From Polyodon spathula (Eukaryota > Chordata > Actinopteri > Acipenseriformes > Polyodontidae): a stretch of 64,000 nt of DNA. The stretch's first letter is position 1, and every line of letters starts with the position of its first letter. Shown one piece after another: positions 25,078 through 39,400 of this stretch. A model generated the notes under the pieces. It saw nothing but the letters and a program-made list of their open reading frames with translations. It was not told the origin of the DNA and ran no database searches. Location: the NCBI RefSeq assembly GCF_017654505.1, contig NC_054559.1:12713147-12777146 (forward strand). The letters run 5' to 3'. The position numbers were made by a program, and so were the translations under genes.

Positions 25078-27960
25078 ACAAAAACAACATTTCAGTAAAT
25101 TTCTGATTTCTGCTATTTCTTGATTACCTTCTACTGCTGCAAGCATACCTATTTGGTATAGTGACACATAGACAATGACTTTAACTGGTCCTTCTTTCCG
25201 AAAAATATAAAATACAGAGAACATTGAAAGACTATAAACTAACAGACAACGAGGAGCTGTTTTGTAATGTGAAATTGAACATACTGCTGTAGTTTAAGCA
25301 GGAGAGATGAACAGGGTAAGGTTAATGATGGGAGGTTGTTTCCCTGTAATTGGATTCTGTTTTCTCATAATTTTCAAAAATGTGTTTTATTAGGCAGTGC
25401 TTATAAATCAGACCTACAACCTGGCTGGACAAGAACATTTTCAACTGTTCAAAGAAAACATGCAAAACAAAACAAACAAAAAAAAAAGTTGGATTACTTC
25501 AATTAAAAACATCTAAAAGACACATATTAAACTAAACTGGCTGCATGGAAGTTTATTCTGTTGATTACACTACCATGGTATTGCAAAGTTAACCCCCTTT
25601 TAAAATGAAAACCTGTGTTTCTTTATCTAACAGTTAATATCCCTGGTTCTGTGCTCTATTATTCTGTGTTAGACTGGATGTTAGTGATGTCATTCTCATT
25701 TTAGAAATCAATGCCTGACCTCACTTGAAGAATTTTACAAGCATGCTGTATGTTGATTACTGTCCCTTGTACCTGGGGGTAAAGCTACGGTGCAGTGTCT
25801 TTTCATGAATCACCCCACAACTTCAAAACAACGTGATTACTTTACCAAACTTGACAAACTCTCACTATCTTATCCTGGGCTGTAACTTTTATTAGAATCA
25901 TATTATAGGTAGCTAAACTAAAAAAAAACAATTATAATTAATCCCCCAAAATATATATATATGTCTATTCTTTTAATGTTTAATAAAGGTGCATGTAACC
26001 CCTTCTAGAACTGAAAAAAACCCCAGAAGATTTCAAGATAAATAATATAGTTTGGGAATGAAATTGTGTCACTGAAATTTCTGAAAGACCTCTTGTCTTG
26101 TATCTGATGAATTCAGCTGCCCACTTTCTGTTTACTGGCTGTCAGGAGAAATAAAGAGTTTGGTAGTTGACGCACTTTACCTGATAAGAGTAGAGCAGCA
26201 TGTAACCATTATGGGGTTAGTTTTAATGTTGCCCCCCCACCCCCGGTAATCACCAATTACTTTTCTGGTTACAGCTGTCCCATAAATATACTAGATGTGG
26301 GTTGTTTATTTATTTATCCCACAGCACTCCAGACTGGAAACTGACTCCAGTTTGGTCATTCAGATTGAATAAGGAAATATCCAGCTGAGAAGTCGGATGG
26401 CCAACAGGCAGGCACTCCAATATTTGGTCATTGGCCAGTTTAATCTCCAAGTGGCTGTGGCCTATCGAAAAAGCAATTTAGTTTGGTCATTCGAATCATT
26501 AACTGCTATTTTTTCTGTTGTAAAAGCAAACTGGTCAACAGTCTGTGACAAGTTAATCGTGGTAGCACAAGTAAATCACAGGTCATTCAAACTTTGAAGC
26601 TATAAAGGTGTTGATTTGATCCACCTGTACCCCACTGAGATCACATCTGGTTATTTTTAGGAGCTAATCAAGGGTGTTGGAATCCAGGGTGATTCCCCAG
26701 TGCTGTAAAATGCTCTGAAAAATCTATCTATGCTTTATCCCTCCAGGGTGTAGGTAGATTAAACCAATCCTTAAGTTGACAAAAGTGGCTAATGCTGTTG
26801 AACTGACTTGTTCCACTACCCACAGTGCTAATTCACCAAGGGCTAATTGGTTTTAATAAAGAATTGATTATTTGCTGGGATGTGATCCTTAAAACCTGAA
26901 TTAAGGATCTGTTATTATTACAGTGAAGCTTGTTAGCTGCTCTGTGTGCATGGCAAACAAAGACGCACACAGATGTTTACTATTAAGGAATCAATCTTGG
27001 AGAGGATTGATTCTGGCTGTGTCTGGGCATGGCACTGTATAGTAACTGACAGACCCTGACTTGATTGGCTTTTATAGGGCTATGATGTGCCATGCACCCC
27101 AGCAGGTGTTATTAGATTACACTGTGAACACACTTGACTTGTTTGACAATATTCAAACTTTATGCACAATGATGTGTGCTTTAAAGCATTATATATCCTT
27201 TTCACAAAGCATTCACTTGTGAGTTATTTAAAGAACAGTTGATACATTGATATTCATAGGCTGCTGTTGAAGGTGTGAACAGCACCCTAGAACCGTTTTG
27301 TGATATAAAACTGTATTTAGTCCTTCAAAACAGATTTCTTGCTGCAGAAGCTTGCTGAAGGAATGCTGAGGTCTGTGCTAAGTTAATCACAAGGGCAGGT
27401 AGAGCTGAGGAGCTCTTCTGGAAGAGGTGGGGGAGTCAATGAAGCAAACTCCAGAAGAGGCATTTCAGTCCTCTGTTTAAGAATAATATAACCTGATTAA
27501 AAGATGGTAACAGTTATGTCCCTTCCATTTTTGAACTGGCCATGAGGAATCACTCACTCACTTATTTGGATACAGAATCAAAGACATTTATCTTTTATGG
27601 TCTAATTCAAAGTTTGTGCCTTCTTGCTATTTACAGAGTGAAGTTAAATGACCAGAAGGTCCTCTAACCAGTACTGATAATCCAGTATCTTCAAAAAAAT
27701 CAGGGCAAAGATAAAATTTTATTGGCACTGTTTCAGCTATTGGATTGATAATGTCTTCCACACAGAATTCTTGTACACTGGGTTTAATCCATTTGAATTG
27801 CTCTCCCATAAATCCTTAAGAATGTTATTACCTGCTTCAGATGCTGGCCAGAGATTACATGAAGAAAGACATGCTTTCATTGATCCCACAGCCATTTACA
27901 GAGAGTAATGAAAACTCCATAGATAATCAGAATTAAGCTGCAGATGTCACGTTGTCAAGC

Positions 27961-28016
27961 CACGTCTATACTATATTCCTGTCTGTATCACGTCTATGCT
28001 ATATTCCTGTCTGTAT
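27961..28016. repeat. 28-bp tandem duplication
   Basis: Two adjacent 28-nt units (27961-27988 and 27989-28016) differ at one position (A/G at unit base 10). They are too short and too few to be a satellite. Confidence 0.9.
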
Positions 28017-30355
28017 TTTCCTCTTGGGAAGTCAAGTGTGGCTTGACAGTGGCTGTCAAGTGTGTCAGTCATTATCAGAAGTGAGGCAAAAAGTTATGTT
28101 TTGTTTTCTTGAGCTGTGACACAGTTGATACATACCATTCATTATTCATCTGGTGTGTCCACAGGGCATTTGTAAGAACTCTCTAGCCCCTTTCCTTCCT
28201 GCTGACGCCAAAGTTTATTTTCTGTTTGATTATAAACAAACCGAGCTGAAGTCATGCAGGGATTGGAATTCCTGTCAGGCCACTCGCTATATTGTTTACT
28301 TTCCAAGCCACTTGTGCTTAATTAATGGGTAATTGGTTCTCCTTAGGGAAAGATAAGAGAGTCGATGGGGCAGAACTGAGTCATTTATAATTAACAGCCA
28401 GCAAAGATGAGTGGGATAGGGCTGCATTGGTTTTCATCAGCCCAAAAATATATGTTTAGTATCATATTAACAACCACATTAATATAAAGTAAACCATTTC
28501 CAAAGAAATAAAAAAAAAAAAATCTAAGTAAATAGCAGGGACGTGCAGGATTGAATGGAAAACACATCTAACACCCTTTGTCTGTCTTGAAATTTTGAAT
28601 TTAAGTTACCGTTCTGCGTAGTTGTTTGATTAACATTCCCAAAATCCTGACTTCAGTATGACAAATATACTACAGTTTTAATATCCATCAATGTTACAAC
28701 ACACCCCGGTTTGCTTAAGCCTTCAACAAAAGCCAAGCAAGATGGATGTTAGATGTGGCTGAAATCATTTTGTTTGCTAACCTTAAAACTGTGTAAAATA
28801 AACTGAATGTGGAATTAAGAAGCAAATCTGCAACCCATTGCATAATATCATATTTTAAAGATGTTTCAATTTAGAAATCAGCTCAAAATAAATATGTTAC
28901 TCTCAAAGGTGACAGACAATATTTTGATATTTTGTGCCATATTAAAGAGCCCTAGTTATTTGTATTTGTAAAAACAAAGCCAAAAAGAAAAAGTGATGCA
29001 ATTACAACATCTCACCACGACTTGGTGGCAAGGTAAGTCAGTATTGAAGGCTAACAATTTACCACGTAAAGAGGAGTTGATTTTAGCCACAATATCTGTT
29101 TTGTGCACATCTATACCGCATTGCTAAATGGTATATTTAACTGTTTCTGAAAAGATAATCTTTTTTCTTTAAGCCATAATACAAAAAAAAAAAGAAAAAA
29201 GTGACAGAGGGAAGGTCGAAGGCAATCAAAGGCCAAGCTTATTGTCAGTGTCCGTCAATGACACAGAATAACTTTTGCTCTGGTGAGTTTACATTCAAAC
29301 CACAGCCTCCCTGACAGGTAACACCAAAAGTTGACTGGCAGCCCACAAAAAAAAATCATTATCTGTCATAAAATGGCCTAGATGTATTATTCACCTTATT
29401 CCTACACACAACACAAGGGACTTAAATGTGAAATGTTTGTAGCCTAAACAAAACATATACACTAGTGCAGTACATGTAGAGAGTAGAGAAAGGCAATAAC
29501 TTTTATATTACACTTTACAGTAAGCGTCTCTTTCGTACACATAATAACACGCTATCAGTCTCAGATTTTATCCACTTTATTGTTTGGCTCAAAATTATAG
29601 CAGAAACTGCTACATAGAAGTGTACAAAACACCAAAATTCAGCTCCCATATGACTTGTTGCATTTTGATATAGCCCTTGTGTTTTCAGTTTGAGGAAACG
29701 TATACAGCTGCCAGCTTTCTTCTACCCAGAATCCTACTGGAAAATGGTGTTGCATTGTGGCAGAGAGTTCATTTCTTGGCATTAGTCCAGATTCCAGAGA
29801 GAGAGAGAGATGTTAAAGTAAATGAAACAAGAAGGGCTGACCTTTGTTTAAGAGCCCTTGTTGTTGTATATGTGAAAATGGGTTATAGTGGACAGAATAG
29901 CATATGCACTTGATACTCTGATTCAACAGGGACCACACAAATAATGAAATTGACCCCGGGGATAACAAGCAGTAGAAGATACCTAAGAGAAAGCCTTAAA
30001 TGAAAGGGCTTAAATGAAAATGATAGGCTTCTTTTTACTTGGATATTACTGCCAAATAATAGTCAGTAAAATGGAAATGCAATCTCAACATGGACATGTT
30101 TCTTTCCCAGGGATGGAATACAGATTTGTTTTAAGGAATTGTTTTATTTGTTTTACATGCTTTCAATCTGGAATATCCTTAATGCCACATCAATAATGAT
30201 GTATTAGGATTAGCATTTGTTCTATCTTGAGCTGCCACCAACACAAAATAATCACAGGCAATGTTAGACATTGCAGAGATACATGCATTGACATGCAATT
30301 CATAACAAAAATAGCAGTAAAGATGTTACTGCTGTATTATTTATAATCAAGGAAT

Positions 30356-30360
<5 letters not shown>

Positions 30361-30400
<40 letters not shown>
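30361..30400. repeat. (AC)20 microsatellite
   Basis: A perfect 40-nt AC run, flanked by unique sequence. Confidence 0.98.
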
Positions 30401-30402
<2 letters not shown>

Positions 30403-33400
30403 CTCCTAAATATTTTTTTCAGCTGGCTGTAAAGGAAAGGCATTCATATGTTTATTTAGTAATTCTTCCCAGAAGACTCCCTTGTGGTGTAACATAGAAA
30501 AGAGTCTTCGAAGGGTCTGCAGTGACTTATGATACTTTTTAGTAAACATACAACTTGTTTTGATCACATTAAATAATAATCACAAACTCACAGGGCATGG
30601 ATTTTGCCTGTGTAACTAGCTTAATGTATATATTTTTTATTTTATATAATGATGTAAATACTGGGGTCACCTGCTACTTTGCATGGCTACCGCTGAAATA
30701 AAAACCAACTCCTAACCAAATCTGAAACAAGAATGCAATACCCTGGGATGCTGAAAATTCCAGGAATTTAATTTTTTTTCTTTCAACCTTGCCAGCTGGA
30801 TGCATGCAATGATAACTTTTGACAGTCTACATTGTAGACTCTACAACAACAACATCACATAAAAAGACAACAATTACATCTGATTGCTCTGCCCTGTTAT
30901 GAAAGGGAGCCTTTTCTTGTTCCGGCTTTTCATATACGTGAAAGAGCTAAAGCAATTACAGCAATTCAGACAGTTTATGAACAAATAGGGACTTTATTTT
31001 TGTTAGCTGATTTGGACAAACCCTTCTGTTTTTTAATTACTGCAGCAGGGAGCTGAAAGGGAAATAAAGTAAGCATGATGTTAGGCAAGCAAAATGCATG
31101 TGTCAAGCATCTGTTGTAAGGTTTTAATACAGAAAAGGGGAGACAGAAAATAGTTTAAGAGGTTTTCTTTTTAAATCCTCCAACTTTTCCTTGCCACATT
31201 GATCTAGCAAAAAAGACCACTCTGTGCATTAATTCAAAATGGAGTTTGAGGACAGGTTTGTCATCATGTTCCTTAACAGAAACACTTGTACACAGTGACA
31301 ACCCTCACCCGCTTCAGACAAGATTGCATCAGTAAAACTGACTTGGTTTTCTCAGTGAAAACCTGTTGCCCAAATCTATCTAAGCAGTGTAGCTTCCAGG
31401 AGAAGAAAATTTCTGGGTGCGAGCAACAGCTTGTGTTATGTTATTTGAGAGCGGCAATAACAAATTATATTGAATGGTAACACAGTGGTGTATAAACCAA
31501 AACACACCACTAATTAATAACTGTTCCAAGTTCTAAATGAGCACATCATTTCAAGACCACAGTTCAATATCTGTTCCACCTAATTGCTTTTGCTGGCAAT
31601 GCTGTGGTCCACTAATGGTTCTTCTAGGGATTTTAATGGTATGTCAATGATATAAAAACCAAGGCTCTCTCTAGCACCTCTCCTACTGATCAAGGCAGAT
31701 CCATTAATACATTTCTTTCTCCTTTTTTTAAAGCCAAACATAAATTATTTGAAAGTTTAGCCCCACTGGTTTTTATAACTTAGGACCTGTAGGTTGCCTG
31801 AGTGATGGCCTGCAAGTTGAAGGTAATATTGTAAAAGGTGGAGTTTATAGCACCATGGCGCCAGATGATATTTAGCTACATCATAGCAGGGTTTTGTACT
31901 GAAGCACACTACATGCATTTGATTTCCCTGTGTAGAGTAGGGGAATCTGCATGGATAAAATGTCCCACTGCCTCGTCGAAAACTGTATTCCAATGACATT
32001 GTCACAATTCCTCATTAGCTGCCTGAAGATGTCATCTAAAGGGGAAGAGGGTTAACTGGGACTCTTTACACCTCATTGGTCCACTGGCATCTCATTTGGG
32101 AAATACAATCTATAATGCAGTGCTTGAGAGGTGATATAGGTGGTTCAGACAAGGGGATCCTCTATTTATGCCAGACCAGGTACTCAGCTAGAAGCTGTAC
32201 CCAAACCTCCTGCTCCATCAGTCGCCTGTGTGCAGAACTTGGTGAAAGAGTGACAGTTAATTCGTATTTTTCAATCCTTTCTATTGATCAATAAGGCAAT
32301 TCCATGGAAAGTTGTCAAACAATCAATCAAACGTACATTATCCAACCATTGAAGTACCCTAACTAATCATCTGTACAAATGTAAGAATTTATTTAGGTTC
32401 ACAAAAAAGATTGAACAACCATTTTAAATGGATTTCAGCTGCATTAGAAATGTCTGAAGAGGTTATGAATCAGTGTTTAAATAATCTACAGTTCCTGTGT
32501 CTAAGGAATGGATTTGTTTCCATTGCCATTGAAAACAAGCAAATATCTAATAATGATATACAATCATATGTTTAAAGCCTCCTTTAGCATCACCATGAAT
32601 CTTTTAAACTTTACCAACAGATTACATCAGCTTGATAATTCACTTTCACATTTACACAACATTGCTTGTGAAGGCAATTTAACCTCTCACTTTCGAAGGT
32701 GAAATATGTAGGTTTTGAGTTGAAAAAGTAAATTCAAGTTTAGTTATATATTTAAAGGAAATCAGTTATTCCTCTGTGGGATCTATATTCTAACCACAGA
32801 TTAGATTAAACAGCTAGGCCCCATTGTTTACATCCCAGTTCCTTAATTCTAATCACTATGCCACAGTGCCTCCCTCTCATACCACCTGTGCAAAATTTCT
32901 TTTTGACTCCACATATTCTGCAGCGGTTTTTGGTTCACCGGAGCTTAATCAGTCAACCAGTCCCTCTTTTAAAAAACAGCACGCACATTAATTAAATTGG
33001 TAATTTCATGATAGGAGTGCATGTCAATGAGCTAGGTGTGAAATCAGCTGACAACCAAGGGACACATTAAATCCTCCGTCAAGGCTTTATCGTGCCAGGG
33101 ATGTGACACAACCTATATTTCTGAGGCTGGGCTTTGAATATGAATCTGTCCGGAGTGCTCCTGTCCTGTTGCTTTGCACTTCTGTTCGGCTGTGGGTGTG
33201 TGGACTGTGTCCATCTTGCAGTGATTGACTGTCACACTGGCCCATCTGCACCCTTCATAACAACAGGGACTTACCATCTTGGAAGAAAATAAGTATCTTA
33301 TTAAAACTCTAGAGAGCAACTTATTTAGATTCAGATGTGGCAACTTGGTGGCAGTTCTGGTGGCGGACCCCTGACAACATTATTAAGCAGTGTTTCACCC

Positions 33401-36400
33401 AGCGCTATGTGCAGATTTTTTGTTCCAATAGTTTTGTTTCCAGAATATAGGCAGGTTTCCTGGTGTCTCTCTCCTCCAGTGCTCTGGATAAATCCAGTAG
33501 TGAGTAGTTTGTACTTCTGTCACATAAAACAAATGGCAGTCTCCTTCTCCATCCGTGCCAGCTGTGCCCTCACTACTTATCTGGTGCCGATCACCCTCTG
33601 GATGGGCACCTAATGGGCAAGCCTGGAATGAGTGAGGTGATTGTTTGTGTAATGGGAGGTTTGGGTTGCTTTTAGAAATCCCAAACATCCCCAACAGTTT
33701 ATTGTAATCCTCACAGGTTTTTCTAATCTAGGAAATTAGGTTTCAAGCAGTTGGCATGACTTTCACTGAAGTCTAAAGCAATACAAAAGTTCAAGAAACA
33801 AATAAAGAATAGTTCTAGATAGAATAGTAAATACAAATGTATTTTTACTTTTCAAAATTAAGAATAAAATGAAGTTAACAATTGTTATGTTATCTTTATT
33901 TTTATCAGCATCATACATAGGATGCTCTCTGTTCAGTTATGCTCATGTGGTGTATAGACAATTTGTAGCTTGGGTTGGGATATGAGAGGGTAAATATATT
34001 TTTGCCAGTAAAACTGGATGCTTTTTTGGATAAGTTTAGACTTCAGTGTATTTATGCAAACACTATTACAAGCTACTTTCATTTGCTGTACACAGTAGTA
34101 TAGTATGGGATCATTAGATCTGTTACTTTCTATTGAATATGAGACTCTAAATGAAAGGTGGCCAGATGTAACTGCAGCAAGGCTCTCAAAGGCTAGTTCC
34201 TTTTTCTGCATTAATTCAGTACACAACTCACGGTCTCTTTTTTTAATTTACAACAGATCCATTGGTAATCACTACCACCAGTAATAAAGCTACAATGATT
34301 GTGTAACAGTTTATCAAGCATCAAGAAGTCCAATTTTGAGAACTGCAAAAGGGGTCTATTATTGAGTCCTAATTTCAATTTTCATTCTGAAAAATTAGTG
34401 TGCTGAAGAAGCAATGTTTATTGAAGGGAGGGCGTTATTAAGATTGTTCACGGCATGCTGATTTTCATCAGGGCTGCGATAGCGTACCATCTGTGGAGTG
34501 AAATGTCTGTCACTGAAATGGAGTTCAGGGATCTGGGGAGACAGGCATACTGACAGGCTGGAAAGGGGCACAGTGGGAATAAGTTTCTATACTTTTTTCC
34601 TTTCTTTACTGTGGAGTATGTGACTCCACTGCCCGGCACGTATTCACTGAAACAAAGGAGGCCTATTAATGGAAGAGGTTAAATACTGATGAAGGCATTA
34701 GCCAAAATATTTGTCTACTTCATTTAGTTCCTTACAGTCTTACCTCATGAAAACAAAACAAAAAGACTGCAAGAGTACGAGACAGAATTCAATAGACGGA
34801 TGCACAAGACTCTCACCTTTAAAGGCGGGTTCGAATATGGCATGTGGGCAAAACCCATGCCATAAAACAACAGTCCAGTGGAAACAGTAGAGTCTTTAGC
34901 TGTGTTACAGCTTTATCTTTTCTTATAGACAAATATCCTTCAATACGCCTACAGATAGCCTTTTTAGATCCGGTAACAAACAAGGTTTATTCCTGCGTTA
35001 CGGAAATCCAATACAGTACTTACTGTGTTCTGTTCTTTTCCCAGAGATACTCTCTGTTTTCCCCTGGGAATTGAGATTACTGTGCCTGCATTTCAGTTAT
35101 TAACTGAACATGGACAGATTTGTATTGGCATTTCAGTATATAAATTAAAAAAGACAGAATCAAAAAAGATAATTATAAACAATAAATATATTGGGAAAAA
35201 AAAAACATGTACTTTAATAGGGCTAGGGATCTCAGAAAGCAGAGAGTTAAGAGGTTTTTTTTTTGTATAGGATCAATAATATTTTCATATCAGGCTAAAT
35301 ATATTTATAGTTTTATTACTGCATAAGGTTTGATGTCGGCAGGTATCAGATATATTGGTTGACGCTCAAAGCAAGCAAAGCAACAGTAAGTATAATTAGA
35401 ATTCAAATGAAAAATGTCCCGGTTCTGTTTCACCCCAAGCTAAATGCCATAACAAAACAAGCCTGCGAGGGCAATATCTGAATTTATAAGCATATTGCAC
35501 CAACCACTGCCACAGCAGGAACTGAATTTAATTTTATATATATGTTTATTTTTGTCTTTCTCTGATCCACACGTACATGGTTGGATATGGCCTTTCGGGC
35601 ACTTTCTCAAACAACTGAGTCAGCCTCATTGAATTAACACTTTTTATGGTACCAACGATTGTATACTCTTTGAATATCCAGATATGCATCTGTCTCAACA
35701 AAAAAACAAACAAAAAAGTAATGACAGTCAACCCACTAGATTTGGCCTTTTTTTTTTTTTAACCACAATTAACCATCGTGAGATTATGCTTTGTCTGGAT
35801 GCCACTCAAACCATTTTTGACAAAGATGGTCATAATTAGAACCAGTGATTTTTATACCACGAGCGATCATGAAACAATAAGGGTCGATAAGAGTGCCATG
35901 TTTTACTGGTAATTGGCAGCATTGTTTTTCTCTCCACATTGCACGTCCTCTTAGGTGGTGGAATAGGTGGTGGTGTGTCCTCATAATCATTGACTTTTTT
36001 AACACTGTATGGGCAAATACATTCCGAATACACGCCAATGCTCTTTCACACTAGCGCCCTTCCTATTCTTGCCTGAGGATGTGTCTGAGTCTTGGCACGT
36101 ACTTTGCCTTTTCTTCATAACAACGTACAGACAATCCCAGCACCGTGTCTGTTCAGTGCTGTGCACAGATCTAACAGATCACTGCCTTTTGGAAATAGTA
36201 TTAAAGAAGGGGAATTTTAGAAAGCAAAGAATAGCCAAGGAAGTCTCTGCTTTAAGGAACCACAGTGTGCATTTTCTTTAATCAGAAAATCATTTGAAGA
36301 ACTGAGAAAGCTAATTCACTGGCCTCTCACCTCTGGAAAGTTGGGTTTTAATCTGGTTTATGTCATAAAAGTACTATTACTGCAGTATTACAATACCTCA

Positions 36401-39400
36401 GTAGAAACTGTAGTGTAGATTTGTTTTCAAGTTGACTGTTACATTGTTGTTGAAGTTTTGTTTGGTCCTGTGTTCCTCTGTAACTCCAAAGGCAATAGCT
36501 TCTAGAAACATTAATTTTCTGATCCTAAACGAGGGCGTTCTGGTCATTTTTGGTCATTTCTGAACTATAGGATTAACTGGGCTTCCCCATCACAGTTTAC
36601 CAGAAGGTGATTAAATAGTCAGCATTGTCATGTGCAATTTTCGTACTTGTGAAGGATCAAGCTTCTCATTAGAAGAATTTTAATTTAATGTATCTACCTC
36701 CGTCATTCCCGAAGTCAAAGTCTGTATCAGTGGAATCGAAGAGGCCTGGAAACTGGAAGCAGCTGGTTCAATCAACAAGGTGATGTGCAGCTGCTGTTAA
36801 AATGTCTTCACGCTATATTCCAACGGGCTGTCAACCCCATCAAATGTTTGCCTAGAAATCATTTGAATTGCAGATGCTTTACAAGTAGCATGGAACTTTC
36901 CAGATATTGTGTTTGAAGACTTGGCTGTTAAAATATAAGTCTTTTTCAATGTCTTTCTTAATGATCAGAGGTATCATCATAAATATGTTCTTAAACATAA
37001 AGGCTTTAGCGAAAAGATAAGGAGGTCTCGTTAAAAACCTTGCGCCTCTGCCATGCAGTCCCATTTTGATCTCAACAGAAATCTGAAATTTCATAACCAA
37101 ATGGCACATTGGAGGAATATTTTCCAGTAAGTAAGTTAGCAAGACAAAAGGCTACACGTATTATAATGCCTGGAGGGAATGATTTCCTGACAATGCTATT
37201 CCTTCATTTGGCATGCACTTAAACTTTCCAGAATGTTATGAAACAAAATAACACACTTTGAAGTGTTTTTCTTCTCAATTTGATGTGTTTGACATCATGG
37301 TACTGCTTTTTATAGTTTATGTGAAAAGCAACTGAGAGCAGAGAAGGACAAAAAATAGCACTCAAACCAATTAAAGTGTTTCTTAAAGTAGAACTAAAAC
37401 CAAGTAGAAAAGTCCTCATTTGTTATTCTTCTATAGCTATGCACACAATTAATATGAATTTAAAAAAAAACATATCAGTGATTAAAATCAGATAAACACA
37501 TGCATCAAAACACATAGTGGGAATACAGTCTCTGTTTACACCAGAGGTGTATCAGTATTTATGGTTTGTCATAATTTGATTTAGACATTAATGCTTTGCA
37601 GAAGACAGTTATTCAGCCTGCAGTTGGAGATGACATCAATTCTGTGCAGCTTGTTCCCTTTATAAACTGCTTGGCTAGAACCTACTGGCAGGTGTCATAC
37701 ACAGGTGGTGGTACCCAAGTGGTCCAAAGCAAGAAACGGAGCTTTGCATTCCAAAGACTTACCCCATTGTTCTTGGGCATCATAACAATATTGTGAGCGC
37801 TGATCACCGGGCACCAGCTGTCATTTAAAAAATGAAAAAAAAAAAAATCTTTGTTTCAAAAAGTTGAGACATCATGCTATGCCTCTTGATTAAACAGATC
37901 CAACCAATAATAAATACCAAATTATTATTGCTAAAAAGTACAGAAAGTTTTTTTTTTTTTTTTAAGTTACTATAGAGGCAGTGAGCCATGAAGGATCTAT
38001 ATGCAAATTAAATAAATTAGTAGGTTTTCAAACTTGGAAAGTACTTGAGGGAAGGGAATGGTAGTTCTAGAATAGTGTCTGAAATGACCAAAGCATTTTA
38101 GCTTGCTCTTTTACCAAACCTTTTCTAAAAGTATTGCAGCCATGTACATTCTACAACATTAGGATTCCATTTAATTATAATGCTACTATCCTTGCAACAG
38201 AGTTAAAGAAGTACCAGATGACAAAGACTATGATTACTGTGTGCAATCAGTTAACGTTATCACTGCATATAAAACACAACACAGATGTTTGTTTCTTGCT
38301 TGGTACTTATAAGGATAGCAGTGACACCATTTAATCATAAAATAGACAACTAAGCTTTGTTTTCTAAATAAGCTGATGTCCCCTTCACCCTAGAAACTTC
38401 TCAGTTTTTGAATACAAAAATAATTGGACTTGCTCATTGTTTTGAGCTGATTAACTCAAGTGCATTCAAGGTTGGAGCATATTTGAATTAATAATGATAT
38501 AAAAAAGGGTGTTACCTTTCCCTCTTTTCCAAACAGGTGGTCAATAGGGATACCCAGTGTGCAGAGGCAATAAAAAATGAAACACCCATTGATATTGGAT
38601 GGTGATGGTAGCTCCATGGATGTGAGATTTGGAACAGCAGTGACCCGCTATTTGGGGACCAGCAAGCTGTATAGTATATTAATATCACACATAATCACCA
38701 GCATACATTTTAAAATTTGTGTGAGGCACAGGTCCTTTAATTAGTTGCCACAGTGTTTAATTAAGTCCCTAATTAAGATGGGTTGTTGTTCCAATAATAC
38801 ATGTTAATCCCCAGATTTTCCTCTGAACAGACTTTTGTTCTTTTTTTTATACACTCTTTGAAGTTTATAAGGACTCTGGAGAACTCTGTACTGGTATGTA
38901 TGTAAAGATTTCTGAAGTTCTATATCAGCACATTTATATATCAGGTGTCAATGATTGGAATACCCTGACAATGGCTGTTGTTGACACAACACATCAGTTT
39001 TAAATATTGAAGAAAATTGGATATTTGAGAGGGTTTTAAGTATTAATGAAGTATTATATGTCAAGTCACAACAGTTTTTCTCCAGAATGAATAGAACCAG
39101 AGGTCATTTTACACATTGAGTGCATGTTTTATATATACCTGACACTTTGTAATTGATTTGTATCACTTTCTAGTAGCTAGTCCACTCAATCCACTTTTAG
39201 GCTGTGTTCACACTGAATTTGTTATGGGGCTGATTCCGCATTCAGTATGGTTTGATTTGTTTGGAGTGTAGTGTGAACAACAAAGCTCAACTTGGCAAAC
39301 AAACTGAACTGAGTCCACCTGAAGAGGTGGTCTCAGTTTGCGCTCAGGACAACAAACTGTACACATTGAACTTTGGTTTCTATTTAATTTAAACCCATTT

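Larger units (their letters stand above)
22761..30360. other. Gene-free interval with simple repeats
   Basis: I find no exon-like or conserved coding block. It holds candidate CTCF motifs at 23917-23934 and 24928-24940, a (TTTA)n at 24657-24678, the AAT/ATT palindrome at 24996-25076 and a 28-bp tandem duplication at 27961-28016. Otherwise it is AT-rich unique-looking sequence. ORFs here are under 100 residues and have no family resemblance. Confidence 0.55.

Noticed and set aside
31757..32294. ORFs of 72-82 residues on both strands
   Set aside because: No family resemblance, splice context or conservation evidence.
33335..33694. Overlapping + and - strand ORFs of 92-99 residues
   Set aside because: A faint membrane-receptor-like look on + (WINPVVSSLYF) is not backed by any other motif or exon.
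39195..39355. Possible hAT-type transposon (GGCTGTGTTCACACTG motif)
   Set aside because: The inverted partner and target duplication could not be defined, so it is mentioned only as interval content.
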